Below are positions 7,690 through 13,850 of a DNA stretch of 15,401 bases, one piece after another. The stretch comes from Bacilli bacterium. Its GTDB lineage: Bacteria > Bacillota_I > Bacilli_A > ML615J-28 > CAG-313. The DNA lies in the NCBI GenBank assembly GCA_900752975.1, contig CAADXH010000121.1, forward strand, positions 1-15,401. Direction: 5' to 3'. The notes beneath the pieces were generated by a model that saw only the letters and a program-made list of their open reading frames with translations, was not told where the DNA came from and did not search any database. Made by a program: the position numbers and the translations under genes. The first letter of the stretch is position 1; each line of letters begins with the position of its first letter.

Positions 7690-8622
7690 ATGAACAAAAT
7701 GATTTTTATAACTGTCTTTCTCATTTTTTGCAGTTTATTTCTTTTTATATTAGGCCTGAGAGTCCTTACATTAACATTAAACAAGATTTCTTCTGACAAA
7801 ATAAAACAATTAATTATTAAATTCAGCAATACTGATTATAAGGCCTTATTACTTGGAATTATAGTAACTGCTATTTGTCAATCATCAAACGCTATTACTG
7901 CAATAACCTTGTCATTTATTACCGCAAGATATCTTGATTTTAGACGTGGATTAGTTATTATTATAGGAGCTAATATCGGAACCACCGTTACTTCTATTTT
8001 CTTTAGCTTTAACATCCAAAGTTTTGGTCTTGTTTTTTTGGTCATTGGTATATTTTTACTCATTATCGTTAAAAATAAAAATATAGGCTTATTACAAGTG
8101 AGTTTAGGTCTTCTTTTATTTGGACTCAATCACCTATCTATAAATTTAGAATGTTTGCTTACATTAGATAAAATTTCCCCTTTAGTTGTTAAATTTAATT
8201 CATCAAACATCATTTGTTTTAGTGTTGGTACAATTATTTCATTTATTATTCAATCTTCTAGCGCAAGCATTGGGCTAATTCAAGATCTACATCAAGTAAA
8301 TCTAATTAATCTACCTTGTAGTATTTGTTTTGTTTTAGGTGCTAATATTGGAACCACTTTAACAGGTATAATTGCTGGACACTTTGGTAGTAAAACAGCT
8401 AAAAAAGCTGCATATTTCAATTTTGCCTTTAATTTTTTTGGTTCATTAATATTTCTAATATTAATTTTTCCTTACACTATATTAATTTCTTTTATTCAAT
8501 CTACCTTAAATTTATCTAATGCCTTTACAGTATCTATTAGTCATATTTTATATAATATTTTTACTGTTTTTATCTTCATGTTTGGTTTGTTCGTTTTTGA
8601 TAAAATGAAGAAAATAAGATAA
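7690..8622 (+). CDS. Short Na+/phosphate cotransporter-family membrane protein
   Basis: Polytopic membrane protein of 310 residues with the two inverted Na_Pi_cotrans repeats. QSSN (64-67) followed by GANIGTT (93-99) is mirrored by QSSS (188-191) followed by GANIGTT (217-223). These pairs form the ion and phosphate site in the SLC34/NptA family. Many bacterial relatives carry an additional PhoU-like cytoplasmic domain; this protein stops after its last membrane segment and lacks it. The frame stays open upstream into the dnaX start, but the first hydrophobic segment begins right after ATG 7690. The ribosome site there is weak (GAGTG), so the start is uncertain; ATG 7699 is an alternative. Phosphate as the substrate is inferred from the family only. 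It is divergent from dnaX and 76 bp upstream of the next gene, with no terminator between. Confidence 0.85.
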   Translation: MNKMIFITVFLIFCSLFLFILGLRVLTLTLNKISSDKIKQLIIKFSNTDYKALLLGIIVTAICQSSNAITAITLSFITARYLDFRRGLVIIIGANIGTTVTSIFFSFNIQSFGLVFLVIGIFLLIIVKNKNIGLLQVSLGLLLFGLNHLSINLECLLTLDKISPLVVKFNSSNIICFSVGTIISFIIQSSSASIGLIQDLHQVNLINLPCSICFVLGANIGTTLTGIIAGHFGSKTAKKAAYFNFAFNFFGSLIFLILIFPYTILISFIQSTLNLSNAFTVSISHILYNIFTVFIFMFGLFVFDKMKKIR

Positions 8623-8635
8623 TAAACATATTTAT

Positions 8636-8664
8636 TTGATATTTTTTAAAAAAAATGTTATAAT
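8636..8664 (+). promoter_or_regulatory. Strong sigma-A-type promoter of the bitopic membrane protein gene
   Basis: TTGATA (8636-8641) and TATAAT (8659-8664) are separated by 17 bp. A TG at 8656-8657 gives an extended -10. Transcription should start near 8671, and an AAGGAG ribosome site at 8683-8688 precedes the ATG by 10 bases. Confidence 0.85.
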
Positions 8665-8698
8665 AGTATCACATTAGATATAAAGGAGAAAAAGGAAA

Positions 8699-9814
8699 AT
8701 GAAAAAAAGATTTAAATTAATCCCCTTCCTAATATCGTTGTTGCTAGTAGTGGGAATAACATTTGCTATTTGCTGGTACTCATTCTATGGATATAAATTA
8801 AACAGAATTAAATTCTATGATGATTATTTTCACAAAAGCGATTATAAAGATGTTGAAACAACAACGTTAATTGAAAATGCGGTAAAATTTCAATTTTTAG
8901 GGTATAAAAAAGATTCTTCATCTATTAAGTTCTATACAAAAGATGATTCTAAAATTGATTTTACTGACAAAAAGAATGGTACAATTAATGTTCCTAATTA
9001 TTTTGATATAGATATATATATGCTTGATACTTCATCAGATGCTAATGGGGATGCATCTTACGCATATTATTTCTATTTCTATAACATTAATTACAAAACA
9101 CTTAAAATTGATTATACGTCTTTGCAAGCTAATCAAGGTGAACCGGTAGATACACCATTTAGCGTTATTACTGTTAAAGGAAAAGGTAGCCCTAGTGAAG
9201 ATGAATTAAATGATCCTAATGTAAAATTATATGGTGATGCATTAATAGATGATACTATTAAAAAACTTAATTCTGGAACTAGCAATAATATAAAAACTAA
9301 TGAGGGTGCAGCCTTATCCGCTACTGCTTATAGTGAAAATAATAACCAACATAACTATCTTGTTTATGACAATGGTTCAAGTATAACTAAATTTGATACT
9401 CCTGTTTGGCGTGTATCTCCAAGACTAGATATAGATAGTAAAACACCATTTGTAAAGGGCACTTATGAAGATGGTGAAGCAACTTTCGCAATATGCATAA
9501 ACGTTGATGGAAGTTACACTGAAATAATTCGTGGAACATTTGATAATTTAAATGATTTAGACAAAGTTGATTACAAACTAGGAGCTAATGGTGATGTTCT
9601 TAACAACAAAGCTTTAAAGAAAGAATATAGAAGCTTCATTTGGCCTCGTGTATTAGTTCATGGGATTATTGCCTTTGTAATTTCTCTTATTATTGCGATA
9701 TTATTCTATATGATTTGGCAAGACAATAAAGAAGTTATAGAAAAAGAAACAAAATCATCTAAGTTTAATGGTAGTATCCAAAAAAAATCTAAAAGCAACA
9801 AAAAGAAAAAGTAA
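8699..9814 (+). CDS. Uncharacterised bitopic membrane protein with large extracytoplasmic domain
   Basis: I do not recognise this 371-residue protein. A basic N-terminus (MKKRFK) and hydrophobic residues 7-27 form a first membrane anchor. About 290 polar residues follow, rich in Asp, Asn, Tyr, Ser and Thr, apparently outside the cell. Residues 318-340 form a second membrane helix. The tail (341-371) is strongly basic and ends KSKSNKKKK, consistent with the cytoplasm. There are no cysteine pairs, catalytic motifs or clear repeats. The aromatic and Asp/Asn-rich middle, with short alternating strands, suggests a beta-rich domain. The gene has its own near-consensus promoter and is closed by a terminator shared with asnS, so it is expressed as a separate unit. 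The ATG is supported by AAGGAG. Role unknown. Confidence 0.85.
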   Translation: MKKRFKLIPFLISLLLVVGITFAICWYSFYGYKLNRIKFYDDYFHKSDYKDVETTTLIENAVKFQFLGYKKDSSSIKFYTKDDSKIDFTDKKNGTINVPNYFDIDIYMLDTSSDANGDASYAYYFYFYNINYKTLKIDYTSLQANQGEPVDTPFSVITVKGKGSPSEDELNDPNVKLYGDALIDDTIKKLNSGTSNNIKTNEGAALSATAYSENNNQHNYLVYDNGSSITKFDTPVWRVSPRLDIDSKTPFVKGTYEDGEATFAICINVDGSYTEIIRGTFDNLNDLDKVDYKLGANGDVLNNKALKKEYRSFIWPRVLVHGIIAFVISLIIAILFYMIWQDNKEVIEKETKSSKFNGSIQKKSKSNKKKK

Positions 9815-9830
9815 ATATTAAAATAAAATA

Positions 9831-9860
9831 AACGTAGGTCGCTAACAGCCTACGTTTTTT
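9831..9860. terminator. Bidirectional terminator between the bitopic protein gene and asnS
   Basis: An 8-bp stem (AACGTAGG / CCTACGTT, 9831-9838 and 9849-9856) with a 10-nt loop is followed by a T6 run on the plus strand. On the minus strand it is followed by a T-rich stretch. It lies 16 bp after the plus-strand stop and about 14 bp beyond the asnS stop, so it can serve both converging genes. Confidence 0.85.
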
Positions 9861-9873
9861 ATTTATATAATCA

Positions 9874-11259
9874 TTAAAATTCACAATTTTTTGGGGTTCT
9901 TGGAAAAGGAATAACATCTCTAATATTGTCCATTCCTGTAACGTACATAATTAGTCTTTCAAAACCAAGACCAAAACCTGAATGTTTTACACCACCATAT
10001 CTTCTTAAATCAACATACCAATCTAGCGGTTCAATTTTCATTTGTAGTTCGTTCATACGTTTTAACAATAAATCTAATCTTTCCTCTCTTTGTGAACCAC
10101 CAACCAATTCACCAGCACCAGGAACTAGTAAATCAACTGCTGCTACTGTCTTGTTATCATCATTTAATCTCATGTAGAACGCTTTGATTTCTTTTGGCCA
10201 ATTTGTTACAAATACTGGTGCTTTAAAATATACATCTGTTAAATACTTTTCATGTTCTGTAGCTAAATCTTCTCCAAACTCAGGTTTATTCTCAAAAATA
10301 TCTCCTGCTTGTTTTAATATTTCAATAGCCTCGTGATGAGTACATTCAGCAACATGTGATTTTACCAATTGTTCAAGTTGAGCCTTTTTACCTGGACACA
10401 CAAATTTATCAAAAAATTCAATTTCCTCTTTAGCGTTTTGTAGAATATAACTAACTACATACTTAATCATATCTTCTATTAATTGCATATCATCTTTTAA
10501 GTCAGCAAAAGCAATTTCTGGTTCAATCATCCAAAATTCGGATGCATGACGTGTTGTATTTGAATTTTCTGCTCTGAATGTAGGGCCAAAAGTATAAACA
10601 TTTTTAAACGCAAGAGCATAAGTTTCTGCCTCTAATTGGCCTGTTACCGTTAGATTAACAGGTTTACCAAAGAAATCTTTTGTAAAATCAACTTTTCCGT
10701 CTTTTGCGATTCTATTTAAATCCAATGTTGTAACTTGGAACATTTCTCCTGCTCCCTCTCCATCATTAGCAGTGATAAGTGGAGTATTTACATATATAAA
10801 GTTTCTTTTTTGGAAAAATTCATGTATCGCAAAAGCCAATTTACTACGAACTCTAAATACAGCACTAAAAAGATTAGTTCTCATTCTTAAATGAGCTTTT
10901 TCTCTTAAAAACTCTTTTGTATGTCTTTTTGGCTGAATAGGATAGTCCTCTGGTGAGTCTCCTTCTAGCACCACTCTAGTTGCTTTAATCTCATATGGTT
11001 GCTTAGGATTTGGAGATTCTTTTACAATACCTTCCACGGCTACGCCACTACCAACTCTATATTTTGATACATCACTAAAATTTGGTAAGGTTTGTTCATA
11101 AACAATTTGGGCATTATCTAAATATGAACCGTCATTAACATTTAAAAATCCAAATTCTTTTTGTGCACGATTAGTTCTTACCCAACCTTCTATTAAAACT
11201 TCTTGATCAAGGTATTTTGTTCCTTCATTAAATAATTCTTTAATACTAATTTTCTTCAT
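9874..11259 (-). CDS. asnS: Asparagine--tRNA ligase
   Basis: Class IIb aminoacyl-tRNA synthetase that charges tRNA-Asn in the cytoplasm. Its 461 residues match bacterial AsnRS. An N-terminal OB-fold anticodon-binding domain (about 15-100, containing VLIEGWVRTNR) precedes the catalytic core. Motif 1 is near 147-161; motif 2 is FRAENSNTTRH (228-238) followed by SEFWMIEPE; motif 3 is GFGLGFERL (428-436). The TGMDNIRDVIPFPRTP ending is also typical. The asparagine-specific context (ENSNTTRHASEFWM) distinguishes it from AspRS. The ATG has AAGGAG 8 bases upstream (11268-11273). Expression should be controlled by the T-box leader, so uncharged tRNA-Asn permits read-through. It is monocistronic: its own promoter lies upstream and a terminator downstream. 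Confidence 0.97.
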   Translation of the reverse strand: MKKISIKELFNEGTKYLDQEVLIEGWVRTNRAQKEFGFLNVNDGSYLDNAQIVYEQTLPNFSDVSKYRVGSGVAVEGIVKESPNPKQPYEIKATRVVLEGDSPEDYPIQPKRHTKEFLREKAHLRMRTNLFSAVFRVRSKLAFAIHEFFQKRNFIYVNTPLITANDGEGAGEMFQVTTLDLNRIAKDGKVDFTKDFFGKPVNLTVTGQLEAETYALAFKNVYTFGPTFRAENSNTTRHASEFWMIEPEIAFADLKDDMQLIEDMIKYVVSYILQNAKEEIEFFDKFVCPGKKAQLEQLVKSHVAECTHHEAIEILKQAGDIFENKPEFGEDLATEHEKYLTDVYFKAPVFVTNWPKEIKAFYMRLNDDNKTVAAVDLLVPGAGELVGGSQREERLDLLLKRMNELQMKIEPLDWYVDLRRYGGVKHSGFGLGFERLIMYVTGMDNIRDVIPFPRTPKNCEF

Positions 11260-11531
11260 TTTTTATTCTCCTTATAAAAATTTTAAAAACCTTAGTAAGT
11301 ATTTACTTACTAAGGACGATTATTATTCGCGGTACCACCTTAATTCACAACTAACTTGTTGTGCTCTTTTTTTCTTTATCGCAGAATTACGGATGGTTCT
11401 ACTAAAACAAAAGTTTTTTCTTCCATCTGCTCATAGGTGTTCCTAATAAACTAACATCTTTAAGTTCTCACTATCCTTAAATCACTGGGGTTGTTTCTTC
11501 GTTTCTTAAGTCCTATTCATTGCATCTATAT
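11260..11531 (-). promoter_or_regulatory. T-box riboswitch leader of asnS
   Basis: This fills the gap of about 310 bp between asnS and mnmE. On the minus strand, the 14-nt T-box AAGGTGGTACCGCG (11328-11341) carries the UGGU tRNA-end-binding bulge. It pairs with a downstream CCTT to form the antiterminator (AAGG/CCTT and GCGA/TCGT around a 7-nt bulge). Upstream is a Stem III-like hairpin, CACAAC / GTTGTG. Stem I lies before that. Its basal arms are ACTTAAG-like, and the sequence GUGAG-AAC at its 3' side offers AAC (11464-11466), an asparagine codon, as the probable specifier. The leader ends in the competing terminator. The T-box and terminator are certain; the exact specifier register is inferred. 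Confidence 0.92.
11285..11315 (-). terminator. T-box-controlled terminator of asnS
   Basis: On the minus strand a long stem (CCTTAGTAAGTA and its mirror, plus positions 11290-11315) is followed by TTTTT (11285-11289). Its 5' CCTT is shared with the antiterminator, making the two folds mutually exclusive. It sits about 25 bp before the asnS start and would also stop read-through from mnmE. Confidence 0.92.
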
Positions 11532-11537
11532 ACATAG

Positions 11538-11566
11538 ATTATATTCTTTTTTTGTTTTCTTGTCAA
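11538..11566 (-). promoter_or_regulatory. Consensus promoter of the asnS T-box transcript
   Basis: On the minus strand TTGACA (11561-11566) and TATAAT (11538-11543) match the consensus fully, with a 17-bp A-rich spacer. The -35 box begins only 5 bp after the mnmE stop codon. The start site should be near 11531. A full-consensus promoter fits a gene controlled at termination rather than initiation. Confidence 0.92.
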
Positions 11567-11571
11567 TCTTA

Positions 11572-12924
11572 TTACTTACCTAAACAAAATTTACTAAACA
11601 ACTCGTCTAATAAACTTGTCGAAGATGTATCTCCTGTTATTTCACCTAGATAGTTATACGCTTCTCTTAAATATATTTCGACAAAATCAATATATGCATC
11701 ATTTTCAATTGCTTGCATTGCTTCCTGTAATGATGTTAAGGTTTGTCTTAATTTAGAAATTTGTCTAGAATTACCTAGGTATGTTGAATTAGCGGTTACA
11801 TCTATATCTTTTAGTACTTTCTTTATTATCTTTTCTTCTAATTGTTCAATATCTTTACTATCATGAGCACTTATATATATATACTCTGGATTTATTTCTG
11901 ATGATAAAAGTATATCTTTTTTATTCATAATTACCAAATGAGGCTTGTCTTTTACAGTTTCCATTAATTCTTTTTCAGCTAATGAAAGTTTTGTACTTCC
12001 ATCTAGGACTAACAAAATTAAATCCGCTGTATCTATTTGCTGTTTTGACTTTTCCACACCAATTTGCTCGACAATATTCTTTGTTTTTCTTATTCCCGCT
12101 GTATCAGTCAAATTAAGGGTTATATTTTCAAGGTTTACTTTTCCCTCAACAATATCTCTAGTTGTACCTGGAATGTTTGTTACAATGGCTTTATTCTCTT
12201 TTAAAATAGCATTTAAAATTGTGCTTTTGCCTACATTAGGTTTTCCAATTATTGCAGTGTTTATTCCTTCTTTTAAATATTTGGCGCCTATGGAATCGTT
12301 TAGTAATTTATCTAATTTTTCTTGTAGTTGATATAATTGTGGTTTTATCTTTTCATTAGTTAAAATTTCTACATCATCATATTCTGGATAATCGATATTT
12401 ACATCTATAACAGCTATTATATCTAATAGTTCTTGTCGATAATCTCTGATCATATTATAGATATTTCCATTTATTCCCTGGTTTGCAAGTTTAATTGCCG
12501 TTTTATTTTCAGCATCTATTATATCCATTACCGCTTCTGCTTTAGTTAAATCTATTCTTCCATTTAAAAAAGCCCTTTTGGTAAATTCACCAGGTTCTGC
12601 TGGTCTTGCACCTAAATTCACTAAATTTTCAAAAATTAGGTTAGTGATAAAAATGCCACCATGACAATTGATTTCTACAACATCTTCTTTTGTATATGTT
12701 TTGGGGGCCTTAAATACTGATACCAAAACCTCATCTAACAATTCTCCGTTGTTACCACATATATGTCCATAATTAATTGTATGTGAATTGACGTTATTCA
12801 AATCTTTGCCCTTAAACACTTTGTTTACTATTTGAATCGATCCTTCACCACTAAGTCTTATGATTGATATTGCGCCCTTTGCATACGGAGTAGAAATACC
12901 TATTATTACATCTTCTTGTGACAT
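11572..12924 (-). CDS. mnmE: tRNA modification GTPase MnmE (TrmE)
   Basis: With MnmG, MnmE modifies wobble uridine 34 of certain tRNAs to cmnm5U-type bases. The 450 residues are full length. The N-terminal formyl-tetrahydrofolate-binding domain starts DVIIGISTPYAKGAISIIRLSG. An embedded Ras-like G domain has G1 GKPNVGKS (227-234), G2-type TTRD (254-257), G3 DTAG (274-277) and G4 NKKD (334-337). The essential C-terminal CxGK motif is present as FCLGK (447-450). I start at ATG 12924, because the in-frame GTG at 12933 lies inside the ribosome site. No mnmG follows, although it often does in Firmicutes; asnS does instead. No terminator separates it from the asnS promoter, so read-through into the T-box leader is possible. 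Confidence 0.97.
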   Translation of the reverse strand: MSQEDVIIGISTPYAKGAISIIRLSGEGSIQIVNKVFKGKDLNNVNSHTINYGHICGNNGELLDEVLVSVFKAPKTYTKEDVVEINCHGGIFITNLIFENLVNLGARPAEPGEFTKRAFLNGRIDLTKAEAVMDIIDAENKTAIKLANQGINGNIYNMIRDYRQELLDIIAVIDVNIDYPEYDDVEILTNEKIKPQLYQLQEKLDKLLNDSIGAKYLKEGINTAIIGKPNVGKSTILNAILKENKAIVTNIPGTTRDIVEGKVNLENITLNLTDTAGIRKTKNIVEQIGVEKSKQQIDTADLILLVLDGSTKLSLAEKELMETVKDKPHLVIMNKKDILLSSEINPEYIYISAHDSKDIEQLEEKIIKKVLKDIDVTANSTYLGNSRQISKLRQTLTSLQEAMQAIENDAYIDFVEIYLREAYNYLGEITGDTSSTSLLDELFSKFCLGK

Positions 12925-12930
12925 TTTATT

Positions 12931-12938
12931 CACCTCTT
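12931..12938 (-). promoter_or_regulatory. Shine-Dalgarno site that fixes the mnmE start
   Basis: AAGAGGTG on the minus strand ends 6 bases before ATG 12924. The alternative GTG start at 12933 is made of the last bases of this same site, so it cannot be served by it. Confidence 0.85.
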
Positions 12939-12947
12939 TTTGTTTAT

Positions 12948-12977
12948 ATTATATAATATTTTGAGTAAGTTCTACAA
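12948..12977 (-). promoter_or_regulatory. Probable mnmE promoter
   Basis: On the minus strand TATAAT (12948-12953) lies 18 bp from a moderate -35 box, TTGTAG (12972-12977). It is about 50 bp from, and divergent to, the promoter of the plus-strand small RNA. Confidence 0.55.
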
Positions 12978-13025
12978 AATTAAACATTATTTTTTTATAT
13001 GTAAACATTTTCAAAATAAAAGGTA

Positions 13026-13054
13026 TTGCAAAATTAAGAACAACGTGTTATAAT
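13026..13054 (+). promoter_or_regulatory. Promoter of an orphan plus-strand small RNA
   Basis: TTGCAA (13026-13031) and TATAAT (13049-13054) are separated by 17 bp. TG at 13046-13047 makes an extended -10 (TGTTATAAT). It points away from mnmE into a region with no plus-strand ORF, and a terminator follows about 100 bp later. Confidence 0.8.
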
Positions 13055-13060
13055 TTAATT

Positions 13061-13163
13061 GCTCTTTGTAGTAGAAATCCTACCTGTTGCAAAGAGAATC
13101 CTTAATTTTTATTCAATTCTCGTTTCTTTGAAAAAGGCTCTATTCACACTAGAGTCTTTTTTT
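13061..13163 (+). ncRNA. Putative structured small RNA of about 100 nt, family not recognised
   Basis: A promoter and a strong terminator bracket this segment, and no credible reading frame lies in it. A 7-bp stem CTCTTTG / CAAAGAG (13062-13068, 13090-13096) encloses an upper stem GTAG / CTAC (13071-13074, 13080-13083) with a 5-nt loop, separated by an asymmetric internal loop. AAT (13097-13099) can extend the lower stem with ATT around a bulged G. The middle strand can pair instead with TTTCTTTG (13123-13130). The segment lacks the SRP RNA loop signature and the size of tmRNA, RNase P RNA or 6S RNA, and I match it to no riboswitch. It lies between the convergent jag end and the divergent mnmE start. 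Ends are estimates. Confidence 0.65.
13131..13163 (+). terminator. Terminator of the orphan small RNA
   Basis: GGCTCTA (13136-13142) pairs with TAGAGTC (13150-13156) across a 7-nt loop, with one G-U pair. A5 (131-135) can extend the stem into the T7 run (13157-13163). This is a classical intrinsic terminator on the plus strand. Confidence 0.88.
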
Positions 13164-13180
13164 CATCTATTTTACAATTT

Positions 13181-13210
13181 AAAACGACTACTTTAAAGTA
13201 GTCGCTTTTT
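13181..13210. terminator. Terminator after jag, possibly bidirectional
   Basis: A perfect 20-bp palindrome (13185-13204, CGACTACTTT and its mirror) lies 8 bp beyond the jag stop. On the minus strand it is followed by TTTT, on the plus strand by C then T6. It ends the yidC-jag transcript and could back up the small RNA's terminator. Confidence 0.8.
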
Positions 13211-13212
13211 TG

Positions 13213-13839
13213 TTATTCTTTTTCCTTACAATTTTTAGGGGTGATTATTAAATATCTGTGTGGTTCTACCCCTTCTGAATGGGTTGTAACATCACGCCAT
13301 GTAGCTAATTTATTGTGAATTACTTTTCTTTCATATGCATTCATAAATCTTAATCTTACAGGCATTTGTGTTCTAATTGCTTCTCTAGCTAATCTTGTTC
13401 CCAATCTTTCTAATTGTTCGTCTTTATTTTTTCTATAATTACCTACATCAACCTTTACAATTAATCCAGATTCTTCATCTCTATTAAAGTATTGATTTAC
13501 AACAATTGTTGTTAGATAATGTAAAGCTGAAAGAGTTTGTGAATTATGACCAATTAATATAGCATTTGAATCCTCAGTATTTATGTCATATTCTACCACA
13601 TTATCACGCATTTTTCTTTCAACAAAACCATAGATATCTGCTTCTTGTAGATATTTTTCAATATAGTCTTTTCCTTTTTTTACTGGATTGGCATCAACCA
13701 TAACGTGTGCTTGAATTTCTCCTGCATTATCTGCTTCGGTTACATCAAAATATAAATCATCTTTACAAACACCTAGTTCATTTATGGCTAATTCTTCTAT
13801 TTCTTCTATGCTTTTGCCTACATACATTTTTTCTTTCAT
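13213..13839 (-). CDS. khpB: RNA-binding protein KhpB/Jag (SpoIIIJ-associated)
   Basis: Cytoplasmic RNA-binding protein, usually partnered with KhpA and linked to cell division and envelope control in Firmicutes. Its 208 residues show all three domains: Jag_N (1-50, YVGKSIEEIEELAINELG), a KH domain (about 75-125) and an R3H domain (about 145-202, MNAYERKVIHNKLA with Arg171 and His175, then SEGVEPHRYLIITPK). The KH loop reads GHNS (97-100) where a GxxG such as GKRG is expected, so the last glycine is missing. The ATG has AGAGG 8 bases upstream, overlapping the yidC stop, so it is probably coupled to yidC. It is followed by a terminator rather than by mnmE, with the small RNA gene lying between. 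Confidence 0.95.
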   Translation of the reverse strand: MKEKMYVGKSIEEIEELAINELGVCKDDLYFDVTEADNAGEIQAHVMVDANPVKKGKDYIEKYLQEADIYGFVERKMRDNVVEYDINTEDSNAILIGHNSQTLSALHYLTTIVVNQYFNRDEESGLIVKVDVGNYRKNKDEQLERLGTRLAREAIRTQMPVRLRFMNAYERKVIHNKLATWRDVTTHSEGVEPHRYLIITPKNCKEKE

Positions 13840-13850
13840 GTTTGTTACCT

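Noticed and set aside
13061..13163. Small RNA read as a riboswitch for a downstream gene
   Set aside because: No plus-strand gene follows; transcription would run into the 3' end of jag, so a cis-regulatory role on a downstream ORF is not supported.
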